Source: an uncultured Coriobacteriales bacterium
GTDB taxonomy: Bacteria; Actinomycetota; Coriobacteriia; Coriobacteriales; UMGS124
Direction: 5' to 3'
Assembly (NCBI GenBank): GCA_902464015.1
Contig: CABQHM010000016.1
Span: forward strand, 1-58,542
DNA length: 58,542 nucleotides
In this document: one piece after another, positions 47,691-55,881 of the stretch
Position numbering within the stretch: position 1 is the first letter of the stretch
Layout: each line of letters starts with the position of its first letter
The notes under the pieces: generated by a model
What the model was told of the DNA's origin: nothing
Seen by the model: the letters and a program-made list of their open reading frames with translations, nothing else
Database searches by the model: none
Position numbers and translations under genes: made by a program

Positions 47691-50156
47691 GTGAATCATG
47701 AAACCGCTTGGAGGGTGCTTTGGTGTCTCTGGTTTGCCTGCGTGATGGGCGGACCGTATCTGTTGGGCGTCCAAGGTGATATCAAACTCGCCTCCGCCTC
47801 GGGAACTTATACTTTTGTGGCCCTGGGGTTCTGCGTGGGGATGTGGCTGACAAGCTCTTCTGACGACATGGCGATATTGTTCAAGCGGGCGACTATCTGG
47901 AAGGCCTGCCTGGGCATAGGTATCGCGTTTGCGCTTCTTATGATAGGGCTGGGTTTATTCGAGTCCGGATATGTTCGGAGCTTTGGTTCTCCAGCTGTGC
48001 CCATCTTCTCTGCAATGGGGCCGACGCTACCCCTTCGTCCGCTTATAGATGTTGTTGAGGCGTATGAGAAGCCCCTTGCGTTCTTTGACGCATTTTTGTG
48101 TGGGGCAACATCGGTTTCTTGGAAAGATGAACAGGTGCACCCTGCACATAAAAAGCTTGGTCCTAAAGGTTTCATTCTGTGTGCGATTTTTCTTGCGGGC
48201 GTGTTGAGGCTAGTAGGATGGGGCGCACTGTTCTCAACGGGCTTTGGTGTAGTTTTGCTATGGGGAGGTCTTTTTGAATGGGCTTTCTGCATGACGCGTT
48301 GCCGGGTTGTACGAGGCTGCGTGGCTGTCTTTTGCTTAGGCGAGTTTGCCTTCAGGCTTTTGACGCGGTGTGTTACGTTGCCTACGATAATTGGTTACGG
48401 TGTTGCTGACTTTGCGCTAATCTCATTTACCGTGTGCATGGGCGGCGGGATGATTCTATCTCTGTGCGTGTCCAATGACATAGCTGAGCTTGACACTGAT
48501 AAAGGCAGCTCGGGTGTCAGCCAGGCAGACGGCCTCGAAGATTGGGAGCGGGAACGCTTGCGTGAAGCTGGGCTGACGAGTCGGGAACTTGACGTGTTTG
48601 CGGCGTTGGCCAGCGGGTGTACTCCGCTTGAAGCAGCGCACAATTTAGGGATGCAACCCTCGACGGTTCGCACGTACAAGGGGCGTATCTGTAAAAGACT
48701 CCGGGCATTTTCATTTGACCAGCTGATTGGCGAGAGATTGGCAAGGAAAGGTCTTTTCAGGGTACCGGAAAGCACGCACGGCAATTCTATAGCCGGAGAA
48801 GAGCACTCAACTTTGAAAAGACGAGTCTCGACATTGGCTATCCTGCGTTTCTCAGGCTGTGCTACATCGATGATTCTTTTGTTGATGCCTTTTGGAGTTC
48901 TTCCAGCGTTTTGGAATTCGATATGGGTTATGGCTTATGGCTGTGCGGCAGGCATAATGGTCGGCTCTCTGCCTATATGGATGCGCTGCTTTGCCACGTG
49001 CGCCCACCTTGGTTTCATCCATGTCAGAATTCCTTCGGTCTTATTTCTCCTTTTTGCTACGGCGTGCTTCCTTCTTCGCATGTATATGGAGCTAGCGGCT
49101 ACGGGTTTCGGACAGACTTATCGTATTGCGCTGATGATTGTAGTAATGGGTTTCGTGTGTTTTGGGTTGGTTGAGCTACGCAGCAGCATTGAGGTGATCA
49201 CGCATATGAGAAGAGGCGCCACAGGCGTAGGCCTCGTTATCGCTGCTCTTCTTTTCACCATCTCAGCTTGTTTTTCTTTGGCTTGGTATGTTGCGATGGT
49301 AATCGCACTTCTTATGTCGGCGTCTGGGCTGATGTTGAATCCCAGTGCAGATGAGATGGGAGGGTTTGACGCATGCACCCATCCCGCGGTCGCTGCGTCA
49401 TGGTTTGCTGTTGCATTTTATTGGGAGGAGTGCTGGAGGGGCATCAATCATGCGTCTTTACAGGATGTAGGCATAGCGTTTCTCGGTACCCTTGTTTTTC
49501 TTGATGCCGTGGCTCTGTTCAAACGGGACAAACAGAGTTGCGTTTTGGTTGTTGTTGTGTTGATCTGTACAGCGTGTGTGTGCCTTGCGAGGGGATTTGC
49601 CTTTGGTCTGTTATTTGGCGTCATTCTATTTGAAATCCAGGTAGCAGCAGAACGTGCGTTGCCCCAGCGCATGTCTCAAAACGGTGCGGGAATACCTTGC
49701 TTGATTGGAGCGGCGGTCGGTTGTTGCGCCGCCGTGTATGTCTCGAACGCCAGGGGTGTGAATGCTCTGCAGCACGTGCTCTCGGTTTCCGTGAGTGATT
49801 TGGACTGGACCTCTCTTTGTTGCTTTGCCATATCGCTTGGCATTGTGTCGTGCCGCGCATTTTTTCTTCCCTCGTCAGTTCCTCTTGGAGATACGGTTAT
49901 GGGTGAGTACCGTTTGAGGGGCTATCTGGTTGGAAAGGGCTTGACCGAGACCGAGGTCAATGTTTGCGCTGCTTTGGCACGAGGTGAGTCTATATCTCAG
50001 ATTGCCGAGGCAATGTCGTATTCCTTGTCGATGACGGGAGCGCTAAAACGGGCCGCTTTTGCTAAACTTGGCGTTGATACCAAGCGTCAGTTCATGGCGA
50101 CTCTTCGTAGGGAATTCATCCCAAATCAAAGTAGCACATTAAAAAATAGCAGGTAA
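47691..50156 (+). CDS. Tandem membrane-bound LuxR-type regulator (double unit)
   Basis: An 821-residue protein built twice on the same plan. Unit 1 has a multi-helix membrane part (1-270) and a LuxR helix-turn-helix at about 295-345 (Leu-Thr-Ser-Arg-Glu-Leu-Asp-Val-Phe ... Pro-Ser-Thr-Val-Arg-Thr-Tyr). Unit 2 has more membrane helices (375-725) and a second, less canonical HTH at about 751-805 (Leu-Thr-Glu-Thr-Glu-Val-Asn-Val). Single-unit proteins of this kind are numerous in Coriobacteriia; a fused pair is unusual. GTG start behind AAAGGAG. It probably senses a signal in the membrane and controls the operon downstream. Confidence 0.85.
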   Translation: MNHETAWRVLWCLWFACVMGGPYLLGVQGDIKLASASGTYTFVALGFCVGMWLTSSSDDMAILFKRATIWKACLGIGIAFALLMIGLGLFESGYVRSFGSPAVPIFSAMGPTLPLRPLIDVVEAYEKPLAFFDAFLCGATSVSWKDEQVHPAHKKLGPKGFILCAIFLAGVLRLVGWGALFSTGFGVVLLWGGLFEWAFCMTRCRVVRGCVAVFCLGEFAFRLLTRCVTLPTIIGYGVADFALISFTVCMGGGMILSLCVSNDIAELDTDKGSSGVSQADGLEDWERERLREAGLTSRELDVFAALASGCTPLEAAHNLGMQPSTVRTYKGRICKRLRAFSFDQLIGERLARKGLFRVPESTHGNSIAGEEHSTLKRRVSTLAILRFSGCATSMILLLMPFGVLPAFWNSIWVMAYGCAAGIMVGSLPIWMRCFATCAHLGFIHVRIPSVLFLLFATACFLLRMYMELAATGFGQTYRIALMIVVMGFVCFGLVELRSSIEVITHMRRGATGVGLVIAALLFTISACFSLAWYVAMVIALLMSASGLMLNPSADEMGGFDACTHPAVAASWFAVAFYWEECWRGINHASLQDVGIAFLGTLVFLDAVALFKRDKQSCVLVVVVLICTACVCLARGFAFGLLFGVILFEIQVAAERALPQRMSQNGAGIPCLIGAAVGCCAAVYVSNARGVNALQHVLSVSVSDLDWTSLCCFAISLGIVSCRAFFLPSSVPLGDTVMGEYRLRGYLVGKGLTETEVNVCAALARGESISQIAEAMSYSLSMTGALKRAAFAKLGVDTKRQFMATLRREFIPNQSSTLKNSR

Positions 50157-50160
50157 ACAC

Positions 50161-50258
50161 TGTAGACGCGTAGTGTAGGGGTTTGTCTACAACGAGTAGC
50201 TGCCCCGTTGTCTAAGCTTGTCCGTGGGCTGCTCAATGTGTCTAGAGAAAGGAGTCTA
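50161..50258 (+). promoter_or_regulatory. Repeated GTCTA motifs ahead of the secreted-protein operon
   Basis: GTCTA occurs at 50185, 50210, 50240 and 50254, twice as TTGTCTA. TGTAGAC (50161-50167) and GTCTACA (50185-50191) form a perfect inverted repeat. Placed between the regulator and the operon, they are candidate operators or activator sites. Confidence 0.45.
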
Positions 50259-50311
50259 ATTAGGGGCCCACGTTATCTGATGACATCCTGAATGAGAAAG
50301 GAGGACAAGCT

Positions 50312-50833
50312 ATGAACCTCCGTTTGAAGTCGCTACAGGCGATGCTGGTGTCGCTGATGTTTGCTGTTGGGTTGACGGCCGCTGTTCCTGCCATGGCAGA
50401 TGATGGAATCGTTCCCTATGATGGTCACAACGACGCTTCGTTTCATTTCAACCTTGGAATTGGAGGCGCAGGGACAACTGCCGGAACCGCCGGTGAGGCT
50501 AAGTACGAGTCGACCCCGCTTATGATTTGCGTGTACTCCATTTCCGTGGATAGATGCAGGGTTTACGGTGAAGGGGCACATGACCGATACGGCGCATGGG
50601 CAGATGGGTCGTCTCTGACACTTGGTGGATACGGCACTATTTACAACTCGGATAACTACAATTCGAATGGCGGGAACCGCCTCATCCTCAGGACGTGGAT
50701 TAACGAGCGGAATTACTCGTATGCCCGGTTGACCGCGTATCAGTCATCGGGCGCCGGATATCTGACAGGAGTCTGGAGTCCTGATTGCTTTGAGCAGTCT
50801 AGCGATATTGAGCTTAATGCCGGTTCGCATTAA
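50312..50833 (+). CDS. Secreted protein of the ABC operon
   Basis: A 173-residue protein with a clear signal peptide (basic start, hydrophobic core at 10-22, Ala-Met-Ala cut near residue 28). The mature part is rich in Gly, Asn, Ser and Tyr with two Cys and a Gly-Val-Trp-Ser-Pro near the end. The pattern recalls small secreted proteins (DUF2712-like) found with bacteriocin-type ABC exporters, but I am not sure of the family. ATG follows AAAGGAGGA. It is the first gene of the operon and may be the exported effector. Confidence 0.7.
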   Translation: MNLRLKSLQAMLVSLMFAVGLTAAVPAMADDGIVPYDGHNDASFHFNLGIGGAGTTAGTAGEAKYESTPLMICVYSISVDRCRVYGEGAHDRYGAWADGSSLTLGGYGTIYNSDNYNSNGGNRLILRTWINERNYSYARLTAYQSSGAGYLTGVWSPDCFEQSSDIELNAGSH

Positions 50834-50842
50834 CGGTTGATG

Positions 50843-50896
50843 TGCAAATGGAAGCCGGCGCGCTCAATGTGTTTTTGTGCTCCGGCTTCCATTGCA
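50843..50896 (+). promoter_or_regulatory. Long hairpin abutting a ribosome site
   Basis: TGCAAATGGAAGCCGG (50843-50858) pairs with CCGGCTTCCATTGCA (50882-50896) with one bulged A. The right arm ends at the AAGGAG site of the next gene, so the hairpin could set the ratio of the secreted protein to the transporter genes. Confidence 0.65.
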
Positions 50897-50907
50897 AGGA
50901 GCAGATG

Positions 50908-51606
50908 ATGAAGTCACCCAGCTTTAGTAGATCAGAATTTGTGGTTATGGGCCTGTTGCTGCTCGGTGGCGCCACATTTGGTGCATATCGTCTGAATCAA
51001 GCAGTCTACAAGGCGAATGAGCCTAATATTTTTGAAGGGGCGACCCAGATTGCCACGCCTGGGGAACCCCTCTTGTTTACGTATCGGGAAGTCGGTCAGG
51101 AATGCAACTATATTCCTTGGAGCGGCAATGTGGCGATGACCCTTAAGGAAATCGAGCTCTATCAATCATATACCGCAGCGGCGCGTGTTGATTCGCGCGT
51201 GAGAGATTGCAACAGCCTTCTGCATGATGAAAAAGCCCCGCTATTGCTGATAGAAGTAGAAATCGAAAACATTGACGCCGAGGAAGGTGAGTATTCTTGG
51301 CATCAGGTGGATGTTTCTACAACCGATGGCACCATAACTGTGGAACAAGAGGCATTCGAGCTATTCTCGGAGGCACCTTTTAACGACGATGGTAATTACT
51401 TGCGATCTGTCATATGGTGCGTGAACGGCAAGACATCTAAAGAGCATGGCAATCTTGTCGATTTGGCTCGGGGGGAGACGACTTATATAACCCTGGGGTT
51501 CACTCTTGAAGATGGTGCGGAGAATCGCTTGGGCGACGCTTTTCTGATTTATGGAGGAGCCTTTTTCGACAGGATGAGTATTGGGTCGCCGACATTCGGG
51601 GGGTGA
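50908..51606 (+). CDS. Membrane-anchored extracytoplasmic protein
   Basis: A 232-residue protein with one N-terminal transmembrane helix (about 10-29) and a soluble outer domain of beta character (about 50-232), including Leu-Leu-Leu-Ile-Glu-Val-Glu-Ile-Glu-Asn. It shares this plan with the last gene of the operon (DUF4352/DUF5028-like style). ATG 50908 lies six bases behind AAGGAG. It may be an immunity or signal-sensing partner of the exporter. Confidence 0.65.
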   Translation: MKSPSFSRSEFVVMGLLLLGGATFGAYRLNQAVYKANEPNIFEGATQIATPGEPLLFTYREVGQECNYIPWSGNVAMTLKEIELYQSYTAAARVDSRVRDCNSLLHDEKAPLLLIEVEIENIDAEEGEYSWHQVDVSTTDGTITVEQEAFELFSEAPFNDDGNYLRSVIWCVNGKTSKEHGNLVDLARGETTYITLGFTLEDGAENRLGDAFLIYGGAFFDRMSIGSPTFGG

Positions 51607-51611
51607 AAGGA

Positions 51612-52484
51612 ATGGGGCTATTTGGAAGTGAGCTCAAACGGGCTGTAAGGAGCCCTTGGTTCATGGGTTCTCTGCTTTTGTTAATGGTGCTTTCGTTTGC
51701 TGCGGCAGTGTATCAAATCGATATGTATGTCAATAACGTACAGTGGATTCTTGTACAGTATGGGAGCAAAAACTATTACTTCCATACTGCAACTTCGTGT
51801 TTCAACATGTGGCTTCCAATGCATGACATCTCTGATGCGGCGTCTTTGTTTCTTACACTGCTTCCCTTGCTGATTGTTATGGCCTACAGCTGGTCGCTTG
51901 CATCGGATGTCCGGAGCGGGTATATAGCTCAACTAACAACGCGGGTATCGCGCACTCATTTTTTTGCTGCAAGATACAGTGCGGTTTTCATCAGTGCGGG
52001 CTTATTGGCAACCGTTCCCCTTCTTGGCAATCTTCTTGCTCTCGCCTGTTTCCTCCCGGCGTACACTCCAAGTATTGTTGATGCCATGTATATCGGAATG
52101 ATCGAGGTCGATATCTTTTCGGCGGTCTTTTACAACGTACCTCTGCTTTATGTCGTCCTTCGCCTTTCCCTGAACTTCGTTCTTTGTGGACTGTGGGCAG
52201 TGATGGTGCTGGGCTTTTCTACATTGACGACAAACCGTATTGCTTTGGTGTGCGTGCCGTATATCGCCCTCCTCCTTGTTAAGCATGTTGGCGAGAACAT
52301 CTATGTGATGATGCGCCTTAACGGTTATGAGCGCTTTGGTATGAGCATTACATTGTTTGACCAGCTTAAAGGTGCTCCGGATAACTTTAACTGCTACTGG
52401 TGGGCTACGCTTATCTGCGCGTTGCTCATGCTGGCGGTGTCGGTGGGCATCCCGTATCTCCGTCGCAAGGCGGACATCCTATGA
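51612..52484 (+). CDS. ABC transporter permease 1
   Basis: A protein of about 290 residues with six membrane helices and a large extracellular loop after the first helix (about 40-75). The start Leu-Phe-Gly-Ser-Glu-Leu-Lys-Arg is typical of ABC-2 type permeases. GTG 51603 is an alternative start. It overlaps the next permease by four bases. Together with permease 2 and the ATPase it forms a heteromeric exporter. Confidence 0.8.
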   Translation: MGLFGSELKRAVRSPWFMGSLLLLMVLSFAAAVYQIDMYVNNVQWILVQYGSKNYYFHTATSCFNMWLPMHDISDAASLFLTLLPLLIVMAYSWSLASDVRSGYIAQLTTRVSRTHFFAARYSAVFISAGLLATVPLLGNLLALACFLPAYTPSIVDAMYIGMIEVDIFSAVFYNVPLLYVVLRLSLNFVLCGLWAVMVLGFSTLTTNRIALVCVPYIALLLVKHVGENIYVMMRLNGYERFGMSITLFDQLKGAPDNFNCYWWATLICALLMLAVSVGIPYLRRKADIL

Positions 52485-53344
52485 GCTCGCTGAGGGCGCT
52501 TGGGCGCATGCTTGCGGTCGATGCGCGATATGGAGTGCGGGAAGTTGTGGGGAGGTTTGCCGCTGCGCTTCTCCTGCTGGTGTTTCTCGTTGGCATGTTC
52601 AAGTTCTTGACAATGCGGGAGGACGGGAGCTTTCGCGATGTGAGCTTTATAGATTGCTTCGCTGGCTTGTTCGGTGGCATGAGCGAGTTTGATCCTAAGC
52701 ACGACAGCAACTTCAATCTCCCTGCGTCGTGGCTGTGCGTGTGTCTCATGGGTGCGTTCATTGTGTTGTCGTACCCTGCACAGAACCTGGAAAGTGTCGG
52801 TATCAAGCAGTGTATTGCCGCGCAAGGACGCTGGTGTTGGTGGGCATCCAAGTGCATCTGGACGGTGGCGTGTACGTTTGTGTACTGGATGCTGGCGATT
52901 GCCGTTGCCTTGATGGCATCAGGAATCGGGGACCTGAGCGACGGATTGACGCTCTCGAAAGAAACCGTTGACGTACTCGGCTTCTTTGCCGCTGCAGACT
53001 GCGGTGCCTACGAGGGGGTGTCGGGCGTGCTTTTGTTCGTCTTCGGTATCCCGATTGTGTTGAGTGCTTTATACCTGGTGCAGCTGGCTGTTTCCGTCAA
53101 CACAAATCCATTGATTGCCTTTGCGGTGACAACCGCACTGCTGTTTTATGCCGCCTATTATCTCACTCCGCTGTCTCTGGGCAACTACCTGATGCTTGCC
53201 CGCAGCGACCTTGTCATACACAACGGCGTCAGCGCAGGTATTGGCGCCGTTGCAGCTGTTGTCCTTGGCGCGCTTGCGGTGGTTATGGGCGGCAAAGTCT
53301 TTGCGAGGCATGATTTGCTTGGAAAGGAGCAGTACGGCAAATGA
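52481..53344 (+). CDS. ABC transporter permease 2
   Basis: A 287-residue membrane protein with six helices and the same layout as its neighbour: helix 1 at about 22-40, an outer loop, then five helices. Coupled by ATGA overlaps on both sides, so the three transporter subunits are made together. Confidence 0.8.
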   Translation: MSSLRALGRMLAVDARYGVREVVGRFAAALLLLVFLVGMFKFLTMREDGSFRDVSFIDCFAGLFGGMSEFDPKHDSNFNLPASWLCVCLMGAFIVLSYPAQNLESVGIKQCIAAQGRWCWWASKCIWTVACTFVYWMLAIAVALMASGIGDLSDGLTLSKETVDVLGFFAAADCGAYEGVSGVLLFVFGIPIVLSALYLVQLAVSVNTNPLIAFAVTTALLFYAAYYLTPLSLGNYLMLARSDLVIHNGVSAGIGAVAAVVLGALAVVMGGKVFARHDLLGKEQYGK

Positions 53345-54021
53345 TTACCGTGCGCAATGTCTATAAGACCTTCAAGGGCAGCGACGCTCTGCACGACATA
53401 AGCATGACGCTTGAGGTCGGAAGGGTCACAGGCTTGTCAGGGCCCAACGGTTCGGGCAAGACCATGCTCATGCGCATCATTACAGGGCTGGTCAAGCCTA
53501 CAAAAGGGTCCGTTGAGGTGGACGGGAAGATCGTCGGCGACGATATCGCGTTTCCACCGAGTTTGGGCCTGCTGCTCGAGGGACCGGCGTTTATCAACGG
53601 ATATTCGGGTTTCGACAACCTCAAGGCACTGGCATCCATACGGTCGGCACTGACCGATGATGAGATTCGTGCCTGGATTGAGCGCGTGGGACTTGACCCC
53701 GCCGACAAGCGCCACTACCGCAAGTACTCGCTCGGCATGAAACAGCGCCTCGGCATCGCCGCCGCCCTCATGGAGGCTCCCGAGATTGTCATGCTCGATG
53801 AGCCTACTAACGCTCTCGATGCAAGCGGTGTTGAAATGGTGCGACGCGAGGTGAACTCTGCCCGTGAGCGAGGAGCCACGGTCATTCTTGCTTGCCATGA
53901 TGCAAGTGTGCTGCGCGAGCTGTCGGATGAGATTTGGTATCTGGCAGAGGGGCACATCGATGGGCACGAGGTGTTGAGGCCTGCCGACGGGGTTTGCGAG
54001 GAGGTACGAGATGGGCAATGA
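53341..54021 (+). CDS. ABC transporter ATP-binding protein
   Basis: A 226-residue ATPase. Walker A is Gly-Pro-Asn-Gly-Ser-Gly-Lys-Thr (34-41); the signature is Tyr-Ser-Leu-Gly-Met-Lys-Gln-Arg near 128-135, as in drug- and lantibiotic-type exporters; Walker B is Val-Met-Leu-Asp-Glu-Pro near 151-156; a His switch lies near 181. It powers the two permeases. It overlaps the next gene by 11 bases. Confidence 0.93.
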   Translation: MITVRNVYKTFKGSDALHDISMTLEVGRVTGLSGPNGSGKTMLMRIITGLVKPTKGSVEVDGKIVGDDIAFPPSLGLLLEGPAFINGYSGFDNLKALASIRSALTDDEIRAWIERVGLDPADKRHYRKYSLGMKQRLGIAAALMEAPEIVMLDEPTNALDASGVEMVRREVNSARERGATVILACHDASVLRELSDEIWYLAEGHIDGHEVLRPADGVCEEVRDGQ

Positions 54022-54664
54022 GAAGCCGGGAGCCGCAGCGGGCGGGCGTAAAACCTCGCGCCGCCAATTCATTGTGGGCGGTCTTGGCCTTGTTGGGGTC
54101 GCCGCCCTTGCCGGGCGTATCTGGTGGGTCAACGCCACCGCTTTCGATTATCCCGAGGTGCACTACTCAATGGGTGAATGGGTCGACCTTGATGGGGCGT
54201 TTGTGACATACAAACAAGAGGACACGCAAGGCTATTCGATGTGCGTGCAAGACGCCAAAATCATGACGCGTGTCGAGTACATCGAGAAATACGCTATCGA
54301 ACCCACGCAAGTTGAGGCCACAGAGTATGACGATGTCCCGAGCGTTCTATGTGTGACGCTGGCAATGAAGAACGAGCAGAACGATTCTGGAAGCCTGCAC
54401 CTCTATGACATGAACCTGGTCCCCGAATGGGCCGTTCGTTCGATGCGCTACCAGACGGGCCTTTGGGCCACGTCGAACAAGAATGTTACTGATTCGATGT
54501 ACTCGATCAGCCTGGTGGAAGACTCGGAGTTTGTTGCCCAGGTGCCTTACATTCTCTACGGCAGAACCGACGAGGACTTCCAGCAGGAGATAACCGCCAA
54601 GCGTTTCAAGTTCATAGTCTCCAACGCCCCCGTGCGCAACATCATCGACATCGAGTTGGCATGA
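54011..54664 (+). CDS. Tat-signal, DUF5028-like anchored protein
   Basis: A 217-residue protein. The N-terminus has a twin-arginine signal (Ser-Arg-Arg-Gln-Phe-Ile near residues 16-21) followed by a Gly/Leu/Val helix, so it may be exported folded. The outer domain (50-217) is beta-rich and resembles DUF5028 or DUF4352-type domains. It is the second anchored protein in the operon and may form the immunity or sensing part. Confidence 0.65.
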   Translation: MGNEKPGAAAGGRKTSRRQFIVGGLGLVGVAALAGRIWWVNATAFDYPEVHYSMGEWVDLDGAFVTYKQEDTQGYSMCVQDAKIMTRVEYIEKYAIEPTQVEATEYDDVPSVLCVTLAMKNEQNDSGSLHLYDMNLVPEWAVRSMRYQTGLWATSNKNVTDSMYSISLVEDSEFVAQVPYILYGRTDEDFQQEITAKRFKFIVSNAPVRNIIDIELA

Positions 54665-54684
54665 TTGGCGTGCAATCACTCGTC

Positions 54685-54736
54685 AAGGCCCCGCAACCTG
54701 GAGCAGCATGTCGCTTCCAGGTTGCGGGGCCTTTCT
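54685..54736. terminator. Strong bidirectional terminator
   Basis: A perfect 18-bp stem (54685-54702 with 54716-54733) followed by TCT. It ends the rightward ABC operon; on the other strand it can stop the leftward cassette. Confidence 0.9.
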
Positions 54737-54746
54737 CGTTGTGTCT

Positions 54747-54946
54747 TCAGCCTTGCTCGTACCCAAGCGGGTCATGCTCTCTCAGATATGTTCGCAAGTA
54801 GGGGAGGGCGAAATCTATCTCTCCGCGCCTCGGCTCAACAAGAACGTGCTCGTCAAGCAAGCGGCGGCGGTAGGCGTTGGCATACTGGGGAGTCACGTCC
54901 ATGGCTTGGGCGACGTCCGCAGTCGTGGCGAGCTTGGGGAATTGAG
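54747..54946 (-). pseudogene. C-terminal remnant of an ATP-binding protein
   Basis: Leftward, immediately after the DUF3791 stop, an open frame without start reads a winged-helix end (Asp-Val-Thr-Pro-Gln-Tyr-Ala-Asn-Ala-Tyr-Arg-Arg-Arg-Leu-Leu) and Ile-Asp-Phe-Ala-Leu-Pro-Tyr-Leu-Arg-Thr-Tyr-Leu-Arg. This is how AAA ATPases of the archaeal-ATPase type end. About 66 residues remain; the ATPase domain is missing. Confidence 0.55.
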
Positions 54947-55165
54947 TTAGTACGCGTACTCGCCCGTGCGCACAAGGCTGTCGATATCGGCGAAGGCGTT
55001 CTCGATGGCCTCGGTATGGTAGAGCCAGTAGCCGTCGTAAATCTTCTGTGTGACGCCGCGCTCATCCCATTCGCGCAGCACGTCGCCGGTGTCCCGTCCG
55101 GTATGCGCCGCATAGCTCTCCAACAGGTAAGCGAAGAAGGTGAACTCCCTAGGCAACCTCATCAC
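54947..55165 (-). CDS. DUF3791 protein
   Basis: A 72-residue protein with the DUF3791 pattern: Phe-Ala-Tyr-Leu-Leu-Glu-Ser-Tyr-Ala, an Arg-Asp-Thr-Gly segment, then Val-Thr-Gln-Lys-Ile-Tyr-Asp-Gly-Tyr-Trp-Leu-Tyr-His-Thr-Glu. The family is regularly found behind DUF3990 genes. It overlaps its upstream neighbour by 17 bases. Confidence 0.78.
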   Translation of the reverse strand: MMRLPREFTFFAYLLESYAAHTGRDTGDVLREWDERGVTQKIYDGYWLYHTEAIENAFADIDSLVRTGEYAY

Positions 55166-55403
55166 CCCTGAGGTAGAGCGAGTTGCGTGGGTCGCCGGTC
55201 GCGATTTCGTTTTCCCACATGTCGAAGATTGCGAGCGGGCTGAAATACCAGAGCTTCAAGTCGTCGTCTACAAGCATGCGGTGCGTTTCCGACGCCGCGA
55301 ACAGCCGTAGGGCATCCATGTCGCTTATGTCCCGGCTCCGCGCAATTTCACGGGCGACCATCGCGTCGACGTTCTGCAAGATGGAGGGGCGTGTCCTATT
55401 CAT
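55149..55403 (-). CDS. Small middle protein of the DUF3990 cassette
   Basis: An 84-residue acidic protein: an N-terminal helix (Leu-Gln-Asn-Val-Asp-Ala-Met-Val-Ala) and a Leu-Trp-Tyr-Phe-Ser-Pro-Leu-Ala-Ile-Phe-Asp-Met-Trp-Glu core. Between DUF3990 and DUF3791 with overlaps on both sides. It could be the antitoxin-like partner, but no known DNA-binding motif is seen. Confidence 0.65.
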   Translation of the reverse strand: MNRTRPSILQNVDAMVAREIARSRDISDMDALRLFAASETHRMLVDDDLKLWYFSPLAIFDMWENEIATGDPRNSLYLRGDEVA

Positions 55404-55881
55404 CGTAGTGCCTCGTTTCTACATAGTGCAAGAAGCCGAGCCCGGCGGCGGTCAGAAAGGCATATTGGTCGGTCAGCTTCTGTGGCCTCAACAGGACGAT
55501 GGCCGTTTCCCTGTCGATGGCCCCCGACATGTAGTCGCTGATCACCGGCATGGTGTTGTCATTGGCGACCGGCCCAATGGCTATGTCGTATTTCTTTCCC
55601 CGATATGTTGCCTTGCGGTTCTCGCTCACAAAATCAAGCCATTCTGCGCTTGCGCCCGAGAAATTGCGGACGCTCAACCGCTGCGATGCCGACTCATCGT
55701 ACTCGAAAACCGAGACCGTGACCGAGCCGCTCCCGCGTCGCCGCGTCTGGAGCTCGGCCCAACGCCGTGCCTGGCCCAGGTCGGAAGTGGTGTAAAAGCC
55801 CGCGCCGAAATCGAGCGTCCTGCTCGTGACTATGATTCTTGGCTCGCTGACTTCGACGTTGCTGCCGTGGTAGAGAAGCAT
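55396..55881 (-). CDS. DUF3990 protein, ADP-ribosyltransferase-like fold
   Basis: A 161-residue protein. Leu-Leu-Tyr-His-Gly-Ser near residue 2-7, Leu-Asp-Phe-Gly-Ala-Gly-Phe-Tyr-Thr-Thr near 23-32 and Ala-Arg-Arg-Trp-Ala near 38-42 are the conserved DUF3990 blocks; the family is placed with the ADP-ribosyltransferase fold (His and Tyr for NAD binding). A later Ile-Gly-Pro-Val-Ala-Asn-Asp-Asn matches the third block. The ATG follows GAAAGGAGCG. Likely a toxin or regulator that modifies a target with NAD. Confidence 0.8.
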   Translation of the reverse strand: MLLYHGSNVEVSEPRIIVTSRTLDFGAGFYTTSDLGQARRWAELQTRRRGSGSVTVSVFEYDESASQRLSVRNFSGASAEWLDFVSENRKATYRGKKYDIAIGPVANDNTMPVISDYMSGAIDRETAIVLLRPQKLTDQYAFLTAAGLGFLHYVETRHYDE

